64,000 bases of DNA from Pseudovibrio sp. Tun.PSC04-5.I4 (GCF_900104145.1 NZ_FNLB01000006.1:3656001-3720000), one strand, 5' to 3'. Positions 26,011-34,604 are shown, counted from the first letter of the stretch. Notes: generated from the letters alone by a model not told the origin. Numbers and translations: made by a program.

Positions 26011-27753
26011 ATGGCGGACTACAATTCCGTTCTAAGAAAAGCGGTCTCTGGTTTACAAGAGAACACTGGCTCAGCCAGACGTGCTGTTTATCAACGCGCG
26101 CGTAATGCTATTGTAAAGCAGCTTAAAAGCTATGATCCGCCGCTTACGCCCTCCCAAATCACTGAGGAGCAGCTGAAGCTTGAAGAAGCGATCCGCAAGG
26201 TCGAAGCGGAAGCTGCTCGTGAGTCACTCGGATTGGGGCGGCCAAAAGCCGCTCCTGCTGCGCCTGCGGGGCAACCTGTTCCGCGTGCGCCGTCTACACG
26301 AACACCGCAAGCGGGTCCTTCCGCTCCAGAAACACCAGCATCTGCCGGGCCTAAAGCACCTCCGCATAAAACTGATGTGTTTAAGGAAGCGGTTCGCGCT
26401 GCTCAAGATCTTGGCAATGCTGCACATCAGGCCAATCAAATTGCCCGCGATCAGCTGCCGGGAGCTTCCAAAGCGCGCCGTGAACCAGAGCTTGATGGTA
26501 TGGGTGATAGCGGGACACGTGAGCCTGCTTCCTCGCTTCCGACCAAGGGGTCTGTAAAAACAAATGCGGAAGAGCGTGCCTGGGTTCCAGGTGAAGCACG
26601 CCGCACAAAGTTGGAAACACGCTCTAAGTCGGCTCCTGAAATTGAGGAGCCTGCGAAGGTTGCGCCAAAGGCTGGCCGCAAACCTGCCTCCTCTCGCAAG
26701 CCTGTTGTTGCGCAACGTGTTGGCGATGCGATTGAGCAGGAAGAAGGCTTGAAGCCTTCTAACACACGCCGTTTTGTGAGCATGATTATTGTCTTACTTC
26801 TCATTCTCGGCGCAGCTGCTGGCGTTTACAGTCAGCGTGATCTGATTTTATCAACATTGTTGCCTGTTGAAGGTGCTGATAGTTCTGAGACGATTGGCAC
26901 GCCAATCGATGAGAATGAACCTCTTCGTGTTGAGCCTGAACGGTCTCCAAAAAAGAATACAGAACGCCTGTTGGAACCGGAAGATGGGGCCATGGTCTCG
27001 CCTGATGCGACGCGCGTGACAACGACGCGAATTACGCGAAATTCCTCGAGCGCGACGCCAGCTGAACCTGCAAGCGGCACGTCTCCGGCCAAAGTTGTTG
27101 GCACGCGTGAAACAGCTGTTCCAGTTGCGCAAGTATTGCCGGTGAAAGAGCCTGAGCAACAGAACGCGGCCGTAAAAACCAATTCGGTGCCTCGGGCTGA
27201 GACGATTACAACTCAGGCCACCGTTTCTCCTGTTGCCCAGCAGAGCATCCTTTATGAGGAAGCTTTGACGCAAGGGGCGTCCGGGTCAGCATCGCGCGGC
27301 AATGTGGTCTGGTCTTTGGAAGACTCTGATGGCGCTTCTATGATTAAGGCTGTCGCGTCACTGCCTTCCCGCAATTTATCTGTCGAGATGACGCTGAAGC
27401 CGAACAACGACAAATCTTTGCCAGCAAGTCACCTTTTGGAGTTGAACTTCATGTTCCCGGAAGGGTTTGACGGCAAGGGCGTTGAAAAGGTTCCGGGCCT
27501 GATCATGAAGAAAACTGAATCTGAAGCTGGTGATCCATTGGATGGGGCAGCAGTTAAAGTCTCGGATACACTGTTCTGGATCGCTCTTTCCGACAGTGAA
27601 GAGGAAAAAACGAAGAATTTGAAGCGGCTTATGGAGCGTGAGTGGATTGATGTTCCATTGCTTTACAACAGTGGTCGTCGTGCAATGCTTACCTTTGAAA
27701 AAGGTGTGAGCGGCAACAAAGTTATCGCACAGGCAATTCAGAGCTGGAAGTAA
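26011..27753 (+). CDS. Large single-pass membrane protein of unknown function
   Basis: A 580-residue protein I cannot assign. Residues 1-80 are a helical region that starts SVLRKAVSGLQENTGSARRAVYQRARNAI. Residues 80-250 are rich in Ala, Pro, Lys and Arg and look disordered. One transmembrane helix follows at about 255-273 (FVSMIIVLLLILGAAAGVY). The remaining 300 residues would be outside the cytoplasm and end in a compact domain (about 425-580). That layout suggests an envelope-anchored protein with a DNA- or protein-binding cytosolic tail, but this is guesswork. Similar proteins sit downstream of purA in other Rhizobiales, from memory. Probably cotranscribed with purA. Confidence 0.75.
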   Translation: MADYNSVLRKAVSGLQENTGSARRAVYQRARNAIVKQLKSYDPPLTPSQITEEQLKLEEAIRKVEAEAARESLGLGRPKAAPAAPAGQPVPRAPSTRTPQAGPSAPETPASAGPKAPPHKTDVFKEAVRAAQDLGNAAHQANQIARDQLPGASKARREPELDGMGDSGTREPASSLPTKGSVKTNAEERAWVPGEARRTKLETRSKSAPEIEEPAKVAPKAGRKPASSRKPVVAQRVGDAIEQEEGLKPSNTRRFVSMIIVLLLILGAAAGVYSQRDLILSTLLPVEGADSSETIGTPIDENEPLRVEPERSPKKNTERLLEPEDGAMVSPDATRVTTTRITRNSSSATPAEPASGTSPAKVVGTRETAVPVAQVLPVKEPEQQNAAVKTNSVPRAETITTQATVSPVAQQSILYEEALTQGASGSASRGNVVWSLEDSDGASMIKAVASLPSRNLSVEMTLKPNNDKSLPASHLLELNFMFPEGFDGKGVEKVPGLIMKKTESEAGDPLDGAAVKVSDTLFWIALSDSEEEKTKNLKRLMEREWIDVPLLYNSGRRAMLTFEKGVSGNKVIAQAIQSWK

Positions 27754-27887
27754 CCTGATTTCAGCAATTTAGACAAATTTTGAAAGGCCCTTCCTTGTTT
27801 TGAGGTGGGGTCTTTTCCATTGCAGTTGTCCCCCGGGTTTGAAAATCTCCTTGCAAACTTTCGTAGAAACGCGCATGTTCCTCGCTA

Positions 27888-27976
27888 TTCCGAGGGGTGC
27901 TTTTCTTTGAAAAGCTGAGATTGCCATGAGCTAACCCTTTGAACCTGATCCGGGTAATTCCGGCGAAGGGACGGGA
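27888..27976 (+). promoter_or_regulatory. TPP riboswitch (THI element)
   Basis: The thiamine pyrophosphate aptamer is easily recognised: GGGGTGC, then GCTGAGA, then CCCTTTGAACCTGATC, then GGGTAATTCCGGCGAAGGGA, in canonical order. The closing stem pairs 27888-27892 with 27972-27976. It stands upstream of a thiamine-precursor permease and binding-protein gene. Confidence 0.95.
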
Positions 27977-27993
27977 CCTGAGCCATTATTCCC

Positions 27994-28031
27994 GGATCTC
28001 CATGTTTGCAAGTTGCTGACCTAGGAGATCC
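27994..28031 (+). promoter_or_regulatory. Ribosome-site-masking helix of the TPP riboswitch
   Basis: GGATCTCC (27994-28001) is perfectly complementary to GGAGATCC (28024-28031), which includes most of the AGGAG ribosome site (28023-28027) of the short ORF at 28033. An alternative pairing, TCCCG (27990-27994) with CGGGA of the aptamer closing stem (27972-27976), could compete when TPP is absent. This fits a translation-control riboswitch: TPP present, ribosome site hidden. Confidence 0.65.
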
Positions 28032-28032
28032 T

Positions 28033-28137
28033 ATGTTTAAAAATTCCATGAGAGCCATAAAGAGCTCCGCTGTTTTGAAAGCGTCCCGAGCTTTCAATTG
28101 GGCCTTAATCCCTTCTTGTGAGGGGGTGGAATGCTGA
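28033..28137 (+). CDS. 34-codon ORF between the TPP riboswitch and thiX
   Basis: An ATG frame of 34 residues (MFKNSMRAIKSSAVLKASRA then 14 more) with AGGAG five bases upstream. Its TGA lies seven bases into thiX (ATG at 28131), so its translation would feed ribosomes to thiX. The riboswitch helix masks its ribosome site rather than one next to thiX. I recognise no family; it may be a leader peptide or the remnant of a lost gene. Confidence 0.45.
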   Translation: MFKNSMRAIKSSAVLKASRAFNWALIPSCEGVEC

Positions 28138-28889
28138 AGCGAGTTCTTAAACGTGTTTCCCGGACAGTATTCGGGTTGTTGGTTTTTGTTGTGCTGTGGG
28201 ATGTAGTGGTTCGGATTTGGGAGATCCCTCCGTTTCTATTGCCGCCTCCGGCTGCGGTTTACATCGCCTTTCTCAACCAAGGTGCTTTTTTGCTGCATCA
28301 TGCAAGCATCACGGCTTATGAAACACTTCTGGGTTTCATTTTTGGCGTGAGTGCAGGGGCGTCTTTGGCTCTGTTGCTGAGTATGTCGCACAAAGCGCGT
28401 CAGTTTTTGTTACCTCCTATTACAGCCACTCAATCTCTTCCTGTGTTTGCGATCGCACCCTTGCTGGTGTTGTGGTTTGGCTTTGGCCTCGCCTCAAAGG
28501 TCGTGATGGCGGTTCTTGTCATCTTCTTTTCTGTGACCTCGACGTTTTATGACGGGTTGCGGCGAACAGATTTTGCTCTGCTGGATCTTGGGAAACTGCA
28601 CCGGCTTAACCGGTGGCAAACACTCCGTTTTATTCGTATTCCAGCCGCGTTACCTTCGCTGGCCTCTGGTATGCGGATTGCAGCGGTGTTTGCGCCAATT
28701 GGTGCGGTGGTTGGTGAATGGGTTGGTGCAAAAGGTGGATTGGCTTTCATCATGCTGCAGGCAAATGCGCGGATGCAGACGGCGACGATGTTTGCAGCGC
28801 TGATTTTGCTTGCGGTGATGGTTTTGGGCCTTCGGGCCATTGTTGAATTTGCCACTTCTCGGATGATCTACTGGCAAAAAGAGATTTAG
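28131..28889 (+). CDS. thiX: ABC transporter permease, thiamine-precursor (ThiX) type
   Basis: A 252-residue inner-membrane permease of the SsuC/TauC/ThiX group. Six or so helices are visible, and the EAA loop DLGKLHRLNRWQTLRFIRIPAALPSL lies at about 150-175. The conserved APLLVLWFGFGLASKV segment precedes it. The TPP riboswitch upstream and the ThiY-like protein downstream point to uptake of a thiamine precursor such as hydroxymethylpyrimidine or its formyl derivative. No ATPase gene is found beside it, which is unusual. Confidence 0.88.
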   Translation: MLKRVLKRVSRTVFGLLVFVVLWDVVVRIWEIPPFLLPPPAAVYIAFLNQGAFLLHHASITAYETLLGFIFGVSAGASLALLLSMSHKARQFLLPPITATQSLPVFAIAPLLVLWFGFGLASKVVMAVLVIFFSVTSTFYDGLRRTDFALLDLGKLHRLNRWQTLRFIRIPAALPSLASGMRIAAVFAPIGAVVGEWVGAKGGLAFIMLQANARMQTATMFAALILLAVMVLGLRAIVEFATSRMIYWQKEI

Positions 28890-28909
28890 ATCTCAGAGTA
28901 TGAGGACGT

Positions 28910-29854
28910 ATGTCTATGAAAAAACTGGGTATGTTGTTTGGGGCAGCGCTGCTTGCCAGTACGCTTCAGGTACAGGCTTCTGATAAGCTGACTGTGTTGT
29001 TGGATTGGTTTGCGAACGCCGACCACGCGCCAATTATCGTTGCGCAGGCACGTGGTTTCTTTGAAAAAGAAGGCCTTGATGTTGAGCTGATTGAGCCAGC
29101 TGATCCTTCTATGCCACCAAAGCTTGTTGCAGCAGGACAGGGCGATATTGCCGTCTCCTATCAGCAGACGCTTCACCCGCAAATCGATGCGGGTCTGCCT
29201 TTGGTGCGTATCGGGACACTGGTTGCCACGCCGCTTAACACTCTGATTGTTCTGGAAAATGGGCCGATCAAGACATTGGCTGACCTTAAAGGCAAGCGTA
29301 TTGGTTATTCTACCTCCGGCTTTGAAAGTGCGATGTTGGGCAAGATGCTGTCCAGCGCTGGCGTTTCGATTGATGATGTTGAGCTGATCAATGTGAACTT
29401 CTCTCTGTCTCCTGCTTTGATGGCTGGCCAGGTTGATGCGGTGATTGGCGGCTACCGTAACTTTGAGCTGAACCAGATGGAAATTGAAGGCGCGAAAGGC
29501 CGTGCGTTCTACCCGGAAGAGAATGGCGTGCCGGTTTATGATGAGCTGATTTATGTGGCTCACAAAGACAAACTGGATGATCCACGCCTGAAGAAATTCA
29601 TCAATGCGATTGAAGCGGCAACCGTTTACCTGCTCAACAACCCTGATGACTCATGGAAAGGCTTCCTTGAGGTTTACCCAAATCTTGATGATGAGCTGAA
29701 CAAGCGAGCATGGGCCGATACTTTGCCACGCTTCGCAAGCCGCCCAGCTGCCATGGACAATGGTCGTTATGAGCGTTTTGCGAACTTCTTGCTGGAGCAG
29801 GGGTTGATTAAAACAGCTCCCCCTGTTGAGACCTACGCAGTTGAATTGCGCTAA
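28910..29854 (+). CDS. thiY: Thiamine-precursor-binding periplasmic protein (ThiY/NMT1 type)
   Basis: A 314-residue periplasmic binding protein with a signal peptide ending near residue 24 (LQVQAS). The NMT1/THI5-like domain shows LLDWFANADHAPIIVAQARG, VAAGQGDIAVSYQQTLH, LKGKRIGYSTSGFESAMLG and VDAVIGGYRNFE. Relatives bind formyl-aminopyrimidine or hydroxymethylpyrimidine. It follows thiX by 20 bases and is closed by a strong terminator, so the transcription unit ends here without an ATPase gene. Confidence 0.92.
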   Translation: MSMKKLGMLFGAALLASTLQVQASDKLTVLLDWFANADHAPIIVAQARGFFEKEGLDVELIEPADPSMPPKLVAAGQGDIAVSYQQTLHPQIDAGLPLVRIGTLVATPLNTLIVLENGPIKTLADLKGKRIGYSTSGFESAMLGKMLSSAGVSIDDVELINVNFSLSPALMAGQVDAVIGGYRNFELNQMEIEGAKGRAFYPEENGVPVYDELIYVAHKDKLDDPRLKKFINAIEAATVYLLNNPDDSWKGFLEVYPNLDDELNKRAWADTLPRFASRPAAMDNGRYERFANFLLEQGLIKTAPPVETYAVELR

Positions 29855-29879
29855 GGCTTCTAAGTCTAAACTAAATATT

Positions 29880-29907
29880 GAGCCTCCGAGTTTCGGGGGC
29901 TCTTTTT
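29880..29907 (+). terminator. Intrinsic terminator of the thiXY unit
   Basis: A ten-pair stem with one G-T pair (29880-29889 with 29893-29902), three-base loop, then a T-run. The convergent cyclase-like gene ends 20 bases beyond. Confidence 0.88.
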
Positions 29908-29926
29908 ATTTGTAGGCTAAATGCCG

Positions 29927-31978
29927 TTACTGCGCTGCATCCTTGAGTGTTTCATTGAGCGATAGGTCACTCAGGATGTGTTTCTCAAAGGCTGCGTAAA
30001 TTGGTGCGTGGCTTTCATCAGCAAGGGATTTGCATTCATCCAGCAGCGTAAGCGCTTTTTTCCGGTCTGCTTCCTCGAATAAAGCATGAGCCATATTGCA
30101 ATGAATGTTCTTGAGTTTCAGGAAAGCCTCAGAAAAAGCCATGGATGGATCTCCGAGAAGTGCAAAGGCGCGGATCTGATAGTGCCCGATCTTCACCGGC
30201 ACTGTTTCCAGTGTTGCCAGTTCTTGCATATGACCGCGTGTGGTCTCGCAAATAAGCAGATTGTGACCAGCTGCTGCGCAATGACGGGACAACTCTTCGG
30301 CCAAATCAACACAGCGACCTAAAGGTGCGTAACGGAAATGCCTTCTTGTGCCAGTTTCACCAAGGGCTGCTTGTCCAGTCGAAATGCCAATATCCAGGGT
30401 AACTTCGTGGGCCTTCATGTTTTTCTGGGAAAAGTGGAACCGGTCTTTGAGATTGAACCGTGTCATCTGCTTTTGCATTTCTATAGCCGTACGGCAGGCA
30501 TGGGATGCATGGAACGGATCATCCATTGGTGCATTCCAATAAGCGCTTAACCCAGATGTCGCGAGCAGGTTCAGCGTTCCATCATGGCTGTGGACCTCAT
30601 CTAAATGAGCTGTTTGGAAGGTGTTGGAGAAGCTTGCGAGGTCATGAGGAGCCAAACCCTCATAATATCGGTTAAAGCGGCGTATGCGCGTTGTAAGGCA
30701 GGTTATTTCACGCTGATTACCTTCAAGCGGGAACTCTTCAGACTGGACAAGCAGCTTTTGCATGAGTTTGGGCGATAAAATCCCAACGAAACGCTCCTTG
30801 GTTTTGGTGCGAGTACTGTTGAACGTGATACGCCGAATGCCGTTGGTGACCGCAAAGGCCAGCAGCACTACCAGTGTTGGGAAAAATGGTTCGAGGACGA
30901 TATTTTTAAGAGCAAATTGATGAAGCGCAACCCCGTTTATTGCTGCAATAGCCAGAACCGTTATGAGCAGACTGAGCCAAAACCCTTGTGTCGCCGAAAA
31001 GAGAACGATAACAACACCCACCCCGATTAACATCGCCAATTCAGCATGTTGTGCCCAACTGGGAGTCCTTATGAAATTAGCGGTTTGCAGCGTTTGGAGG
31101 GCCTGTGCATGGCGCTCTGAGCTTCGATCATTCAAGCCAATGACAAAATAACTGCCCTGTTTGGGCGGCCAAAATTTAGAGGTTCCCTGCACTCCTAATA
31201 GATCTGATGCATTAAGGATCTGCTGAGAAGCTTGGTAATTTGTGTAGATGAGCATTTCGGCGTCTGATGAAACTGGAATATTCTTAAGTTGGAAGCGGAG
31301 CTCTGTTTCCTCTAAGGGCGAGGATGTCTGTGTGTTTGCAGTGCCGTACAGATAAGCCTCCATCGCAAGCGAGTTGCGCGGCTGGCCTTTCACTCCTAAC
31401 TGGAGTGGGTAAGTTAAGCGAACAGCACCTTCACTATATTGAGAGGCATCTTGATAACCGACTGATTTTGCAGAGGTGATGAAGATAGAGAGGGGCGGTT
31501 TGGCTGCCTCTATATCTGAAAGTGGTCTGTTGAGTAGAACTGGATGTCGAGAGATGACGGATTGCAGCAGAGCATCGTGATTTGGATAAAATGATCTGTT
31601 TGAGGACAGCAATTTATCATAGACAATGCTGCGCAATGCGGGTGATGTTGGATCCTCCTTCCGAAGGTCCAAGTCCAGAATGATCAATTTTGGTGTGTAT
31701 TCCCCCAGTTTTTCAAGGGTTTGCGCCAACTCTAGACGCTGGTACACCGGCTCCTGCGTTTGCCTGTTTGATTCTTGCGTAAGATGGATCGTGTATACGG
31801 GAGATGCTGATTGCGTGTTTGGCCAGGCCAATTGCAATGCACTTTGACTTACATAAGCGACGCCATCCAATACCTGCGGGTAGAGGATACGGAGAAGTGC
31901 GGCAATAGTAATGAGTAATCCTGCAGTAACCGCCGCAAGCATGCGGTTGGTCTGCGATAACCTGCCAGAGCCAAGCAT
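29927..31978 (-). CDS. CHASE2-type sensor with degenerate class III cyclase domain
   Basis: A 683-residue membrane protein. One N-terminal helix (about 14-34) and an extracytoplasmic domain with the CHASE2 hallmark LIILDLDL at about 98-105 precede three helices at about 313-380. A cytosolic class III nucleotide-cyclase fold follows at about 420-610. The fold is recognisable (RIRRFNRYYEGL, LSAYWNAP, GISTGQAALGETG, APLGRCVDLAEELS), but every catalytic residue differs. Metal aspartates are R431 and S475, the base-reading lysine is L471, the second base-reading aspartate is R555, and the transition-state Asn and Arg are D558 and E562. It is probably a non-catalytic sensor or scaffold. The gene is isolated between terminators, and its reading frame is intact. 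Confidence 0.85.
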   Translation of the reverse strand: MLGSGRLSQTNRMLAAVTAGLLITIAALLRILYPQVLDGVAYVSQSALQLAWPNTQSASPVYTIHLTQESNRQTQEPVYQRLELAQTLEKLGEYTPKLIILDLDLRKEDPTSPALRSIVYDKLLSSNRSFYPNHDALLQSVISRHPVLLNRPLSDIEAAKPPLSIFITSAKSVGYQDASQYSEGAVRLTYPLQLGVKGQPRNSLAMEAYLYGTANTQTSSPLEETELRFQLKNIPVSSDAEMLIYTNYQASQQILNASDLLGVQGTSKFWPPKQGSYFVIGLNDRSSERHAQALQTLQTANFIRTPSWAQHAELAMLIGVGVVIVLFSATQGFWLSLLITVLAIAAINGVALHQFALKNIVLEPFFPTLVVLLAFAVTNGIRRITFNSTRTKTKERFVGILSPKLMQKLLVQSEEFPLEGNQREITCLTTRIRRFNRYYEGLAPHDLASFSNTFQTAHLDEVHSHDGTLNLLATSGLSAYWNAPMDDPFHASHACRTAIEMQKQMTRFNLKDRFHFSQKNMKAHEVTLDIGISTGQAALGETGTRRHFRYAPLGRCVDLAEELSRHCAAAGHNLLICETTRGHMQELATLETVPVKIGHYQIRAFALLGDPSMAFSEAFLKLKNIHCNMAHALFEEADRKKALTLLDECKSLADESHAPIYAAFEKHILSDLSLNETLKDAAQ

Positions 31979-32143
31979 TGTATTTCCCCCCGAAAGGGGA
32001 AGTCACCGACACTGACTTTGGATCCCCTCTTCATTGACCTTAGGAAAGGCACGAGGGTAGAACAAGCCTAACTGTTGATTTAAAAGGCTGTTTACAAATT
32101 TATTTCGTATTTTAAGTTAATTCATCTAAAATTAGTTGAAAGC

Positions 32144-32160
32144 AGGTGCCTTAGGCACCC
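32144..32160 (-). terminator. Probable terminator of rpoH
   Basis: GGTGCC (32145-32150) and GGCACC (32154-32159) form a six-pair stem with a three-base loop just beyond the rpoH stop on the minus strand. A TGCTTTC tail follows on that strand. Confidence 0.55.
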
Positions 32161-32165
32161 GCGTG

Positions 32166-33044
32166 TTATTGTGTCATTTCCAATGCGCTTTCTTGTACGG
32201 CCTTTTGGACCTTCTCAAAAGCACGAACCTCGATCTGGCGCACACGTTCACGACTCACCCCAAATTCGGTGGAAAGCTCTTCCAGAGTGATTGGTTTTTC
32301 TGATAGGCGACGTGCTTCAAAAATGCGCGTTTCGCGTGGGTTCAATACACTCATTGCATTCTTCAGCATATTGCGGCGAACATCGAACTCTTCCTGTTCA
32401 GCGAGCACTGATTCCTGATTTTCGGAGCTGTCAACGAGCCAATCCTGCCACTCGCTGGATTCACCTTCTGAAGAGCGCAACGGTGCGTTCAGTGAAGAGT
32501 CACCTCCAAGACGGCGGTTCATGGAAACAACTTCGGTCTCAGTCACACCAAGGGTCGTTGCTATGTGTTTGACGTGTTCCGGGCGCAAATCACCATCTTC
32601 AAAAGCCTGAATTTTGCCTTTGATGCGACGCAGGTTGAAGAACAAGCGCTTCTGATTGGCCGTGGTACCCATTTTTACAAGGGACCAAGTGCGCAGAATG
32701 TATTCCTGAATGGAAGCTTTAATCCACCACATTGCGTAGGTCGCGAGCCTGAAGCCTTTATCCGGCTCAAAGCGTTTGACAGCCTGCATAAGGCCAACAT
32801 TACCTTCGGAGATAACTTCGCCCAATGGCAAGCCATAGCCGCGATAGCCCATAGCAATTTTTGCGACGAGACGCAGGTGGGAATTGACCAGTCTTTCAGC
32901 TGCTTTTGGTTCGTCGTGTTCCCGGAAGCGCTTGGCGAGCATGTACTCTTCCTGCGGCTGTAGCATCGGGAATTTTCTAATCTGGTCTAAATAGCGACTT
33001 AAGCCGCCTTCGCCACCCGTGAGGGCTGGTAGGTTCCGGGCCAT
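32166..33044 (-). CDS. rpoH: Heat-shock sigma factor RpoH (sigma-32)
   Basis: A 292-residue group 3 sigma factor. Region 2 contains LRLVAKIAMGYRGYGLPLGE and the -10-binding GFRLATYAMWWIKASIQEYI. The RpoH box QKRLFFNLR, specific to sigma-32, is present near residue 133. Region 4 helix-turn-helix reads TLEELSTEFGVSRERVRQIE. The frame is open 63 bases further upstream, but the ATG at 33044 with AAGGAGGG 6 bases before it starts the normal protein MARNLPAL. Alphaproteobacteria often have more than one RpoH, and this window shows one. Confidence 0.96.
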   Translation of the reverse strand: MARNLPALTGGEGGLSRYLDQIRKFPMLQPQEEYMLAKRFREHDEPKAAERLVNSHLRLVAKIAMGYRGYGLPLGEVISEGNVGLMQAVKRFEPDKGFRLATYAMWWIKASIQEYILRTWSLVKMGTTANQKRLFFNLRRIKGKIQAFEDGDLRPEHVKHIATTLGVTETEVVSMNRRLGGDSSLNAPLRSSEGESSEWQDWLVDSSENQESVLAEQEEFDVRRNMLKNAMSVLNPRETRIFEARRLSEKPITLEELSTEFGVSRERVRQIEVRAFEKVQKAVQESALEMTQ

Positions 33045-33191
33045 AAAGCACCCTCCTTGTTTCGTGTTCCCGCCTGATTGGACATCAGAATTTTGGCAAA
33101 CACACATAGGTGCCTTCAGATGAAGCGCACCTGTCGCCTTTATATGGGAACATTATGGCCAGAACGCTACCAGATTGGCAGATTTTTTGGC

Positions 33192-34241
33192 CTAAATTTT
33201 TTGTAATGATTGGAGAAGACTTGCAAAGTCGGCAGGTAACTCCGATTCAAACTTCATTAATTCCTGTGTTCTGGGGTGCGCAAACGCCAAAAGACCTGCA
33301 TGCAGTGCCTGACGTGTGAACTCCGCGAGCTGCGTTTTTAATGGATCTTGAAATTTATTATATTTAGTTTTGAAACCAGAACCGTAATCCATATCACCAA
33401 TCAGTGGATTTCCGATATGAGCCATATGAACTCTGATTTGATGAGTTCTTCCCGTTTCCAACCTGCATTCTATCAGGCTAGCAACAACTGGCTCATCTTG
33501 TGCGCCAAAGCGTTCTTTCACTTGCCAATGGGTAATGGCATGGCGACCACCGGTCTTAAGGACGGCGATTTTTTGTCTGTTTGTTGTGGAGCGCGCGAGG
33601 TTCGCTTCGATGGTGCCCTTTAATACAGAGGGAGCTCCCCAGACCAATGCTTTGTAAGCTCGTTCCAGTGGACCTGTTCTGCCATGGTCAGCAAACTGTG
33701 CAGCCAGCCCCTGATGCGCCAGATCGTTTTTGGCAACAACCAGCAAGCCGGTGGTGTCTTTATCAATCCGATGCACGATGCCTGGGCGTTTTACGCCGCC
33801 GATCCCCGACAGGGACGACCCGCAATGATGGATAAGTGCGTTGACCAAGGTTCCCGTTGGATTGCCTGCGCCAGGATGAACCACGAGGCCAGCCGGTTTG
33901 TCGATGACGATCAGATCATCATCCTCATACACAATCGTAAGGGGAATATCTTCCGGCTGGGGTTCTGCTTCTTCCGGCTCAGGGACAAGAAGAGTGATTG
34001 TATCTCCGTCACAGACTCTATATTTAGGCTCCATCACCGTGCGCGGGCCAATATTAACCTGGCCTGCCCGGATCAGGGCTTGCAGCCGATTGCGGCTGAA
34101 GTCATCTAAATGAGCGGCTAAAACAGCATCCAGTCGGCGGCCAGTATCTTCTGGACCGGTTTGGACTTCTGCGTGTTGCTGCTCATTCGTGTTTACAGAG
34201 TTTGTGAGCGGCGATGCGCCCTCAGGAGATTTATCGTTCAT
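33192..34241 (-). CDS. rluD: 23S rRNA pseudouridine synthase RluD type
   Basis: A 349-residue RluA-family enzyme. An S4 RNA-binding domain is at about 33-85 (GRRLDAVLAAHLDDFSRNRL and QVNIG). The catalytic motif HRIDKDTTGLLVVAKN carries the nucleophilic aspartate. The family block GRTHQIRVHMAHIGNPLIGD follows. Its ATG at 34241 overlaps the ATG of the divergent gene at 34240, so both start codons share two bases of one CATG. It lies upstream of rpoH in the same orientation with a 147-bp gap. Confidence 0.94.
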   Translation of the reverse strand: MNDKSPEGASPLTNSVNTNEQQHAEVQTGPEDTGRRLDAVLAAHLDDFSRNRLQALIRAGQVNIGPRTVMEPKYRVCDGDTITLLVPEPEEAEPQPEDIPLTIVYEDDDLIVIDKPAGLVVHPGAGNPTGTLVNALIHHCGSSLSGIGGVKRPGIVHRIDKDTTGLLVVAKNDLAHQGLAAQFADHGRTGPLERAYKALVWGAPSVLKGTIEANLARSTTNRQKIAVLKTGGRHAITHWQVKERFGAQDEPVVASLIECRLETGRTHQIRVHMAHIGNPLIGDMDYGSGFKTKYNKFQDPLKTQLAEFTRQALHAGLLAFAHPRTQELMKFESELPADFASLLQSLQKI

Positions 34242-34596
34242 GCGTGATCCTAATAATGACAGCGTTGAGACTGTACAGGACGAACTTGATCCAGCAGCTT
34301 TGAGGCTTCAATCGAAGCTGCGCCGCCTCTTGATGGGATCAAGCCTTGTCATGGTGCTCGGCTTACTGGCTGTCTTTGCGGCTATCTTCTATAAGATTAA
34401 CGCCAATAATTCCAATGTTACTGCAGATAATGTTGCAGCGACAATTGCGATCGGCCCTCAGGCACAGGTTATGTCTGTTACGCAAATGGATGGAAAGTTG
34501 GTTATGCTTATTAAAGAGGGGACTACGCAAGCGCTTGTGTATATCGACCCTGTAACAGGGCGAAAAATAGCACGAACGGATTTTGTTGCGAGATAG
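34240..34596 (+). CDS. Small single-pass membrane protein beside rluD
   Basis: A 118-residue protein. A short acidic N-terminus is followed by a helix at about 35-55 (MGSSLVMVLGLLAVFAAIFY) and a small extracytoplasmic domain (GPQAQVMSVTQMDGKLVMLI, then IDPVTGRKIAR). I believe it belongs to a small family (DUF6476) found next to rluD in Rhizobiales, but I am not certain. The frame is open 51 bases further left inside rluD; the ATG at 34240 with AGGAG at about 34223 is the likely start. Divergent start codons overlap with rluD, so each gene's ribosome site lies in the other's coding strand. Confidence 0.75.
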   Translation: MRDPNNDSVETVQDELDPAALRLQSKLRRLLMGSSLVMVLGLLAVFAAIFYKINANNSNVTADNVAATIAIGPQAQVMSVTQMDGKLVMLIKEGTTQALVYIDPVTGRKIARTDFVAR

Positions 34597-34604
34597 GTGG
34601 ATAA

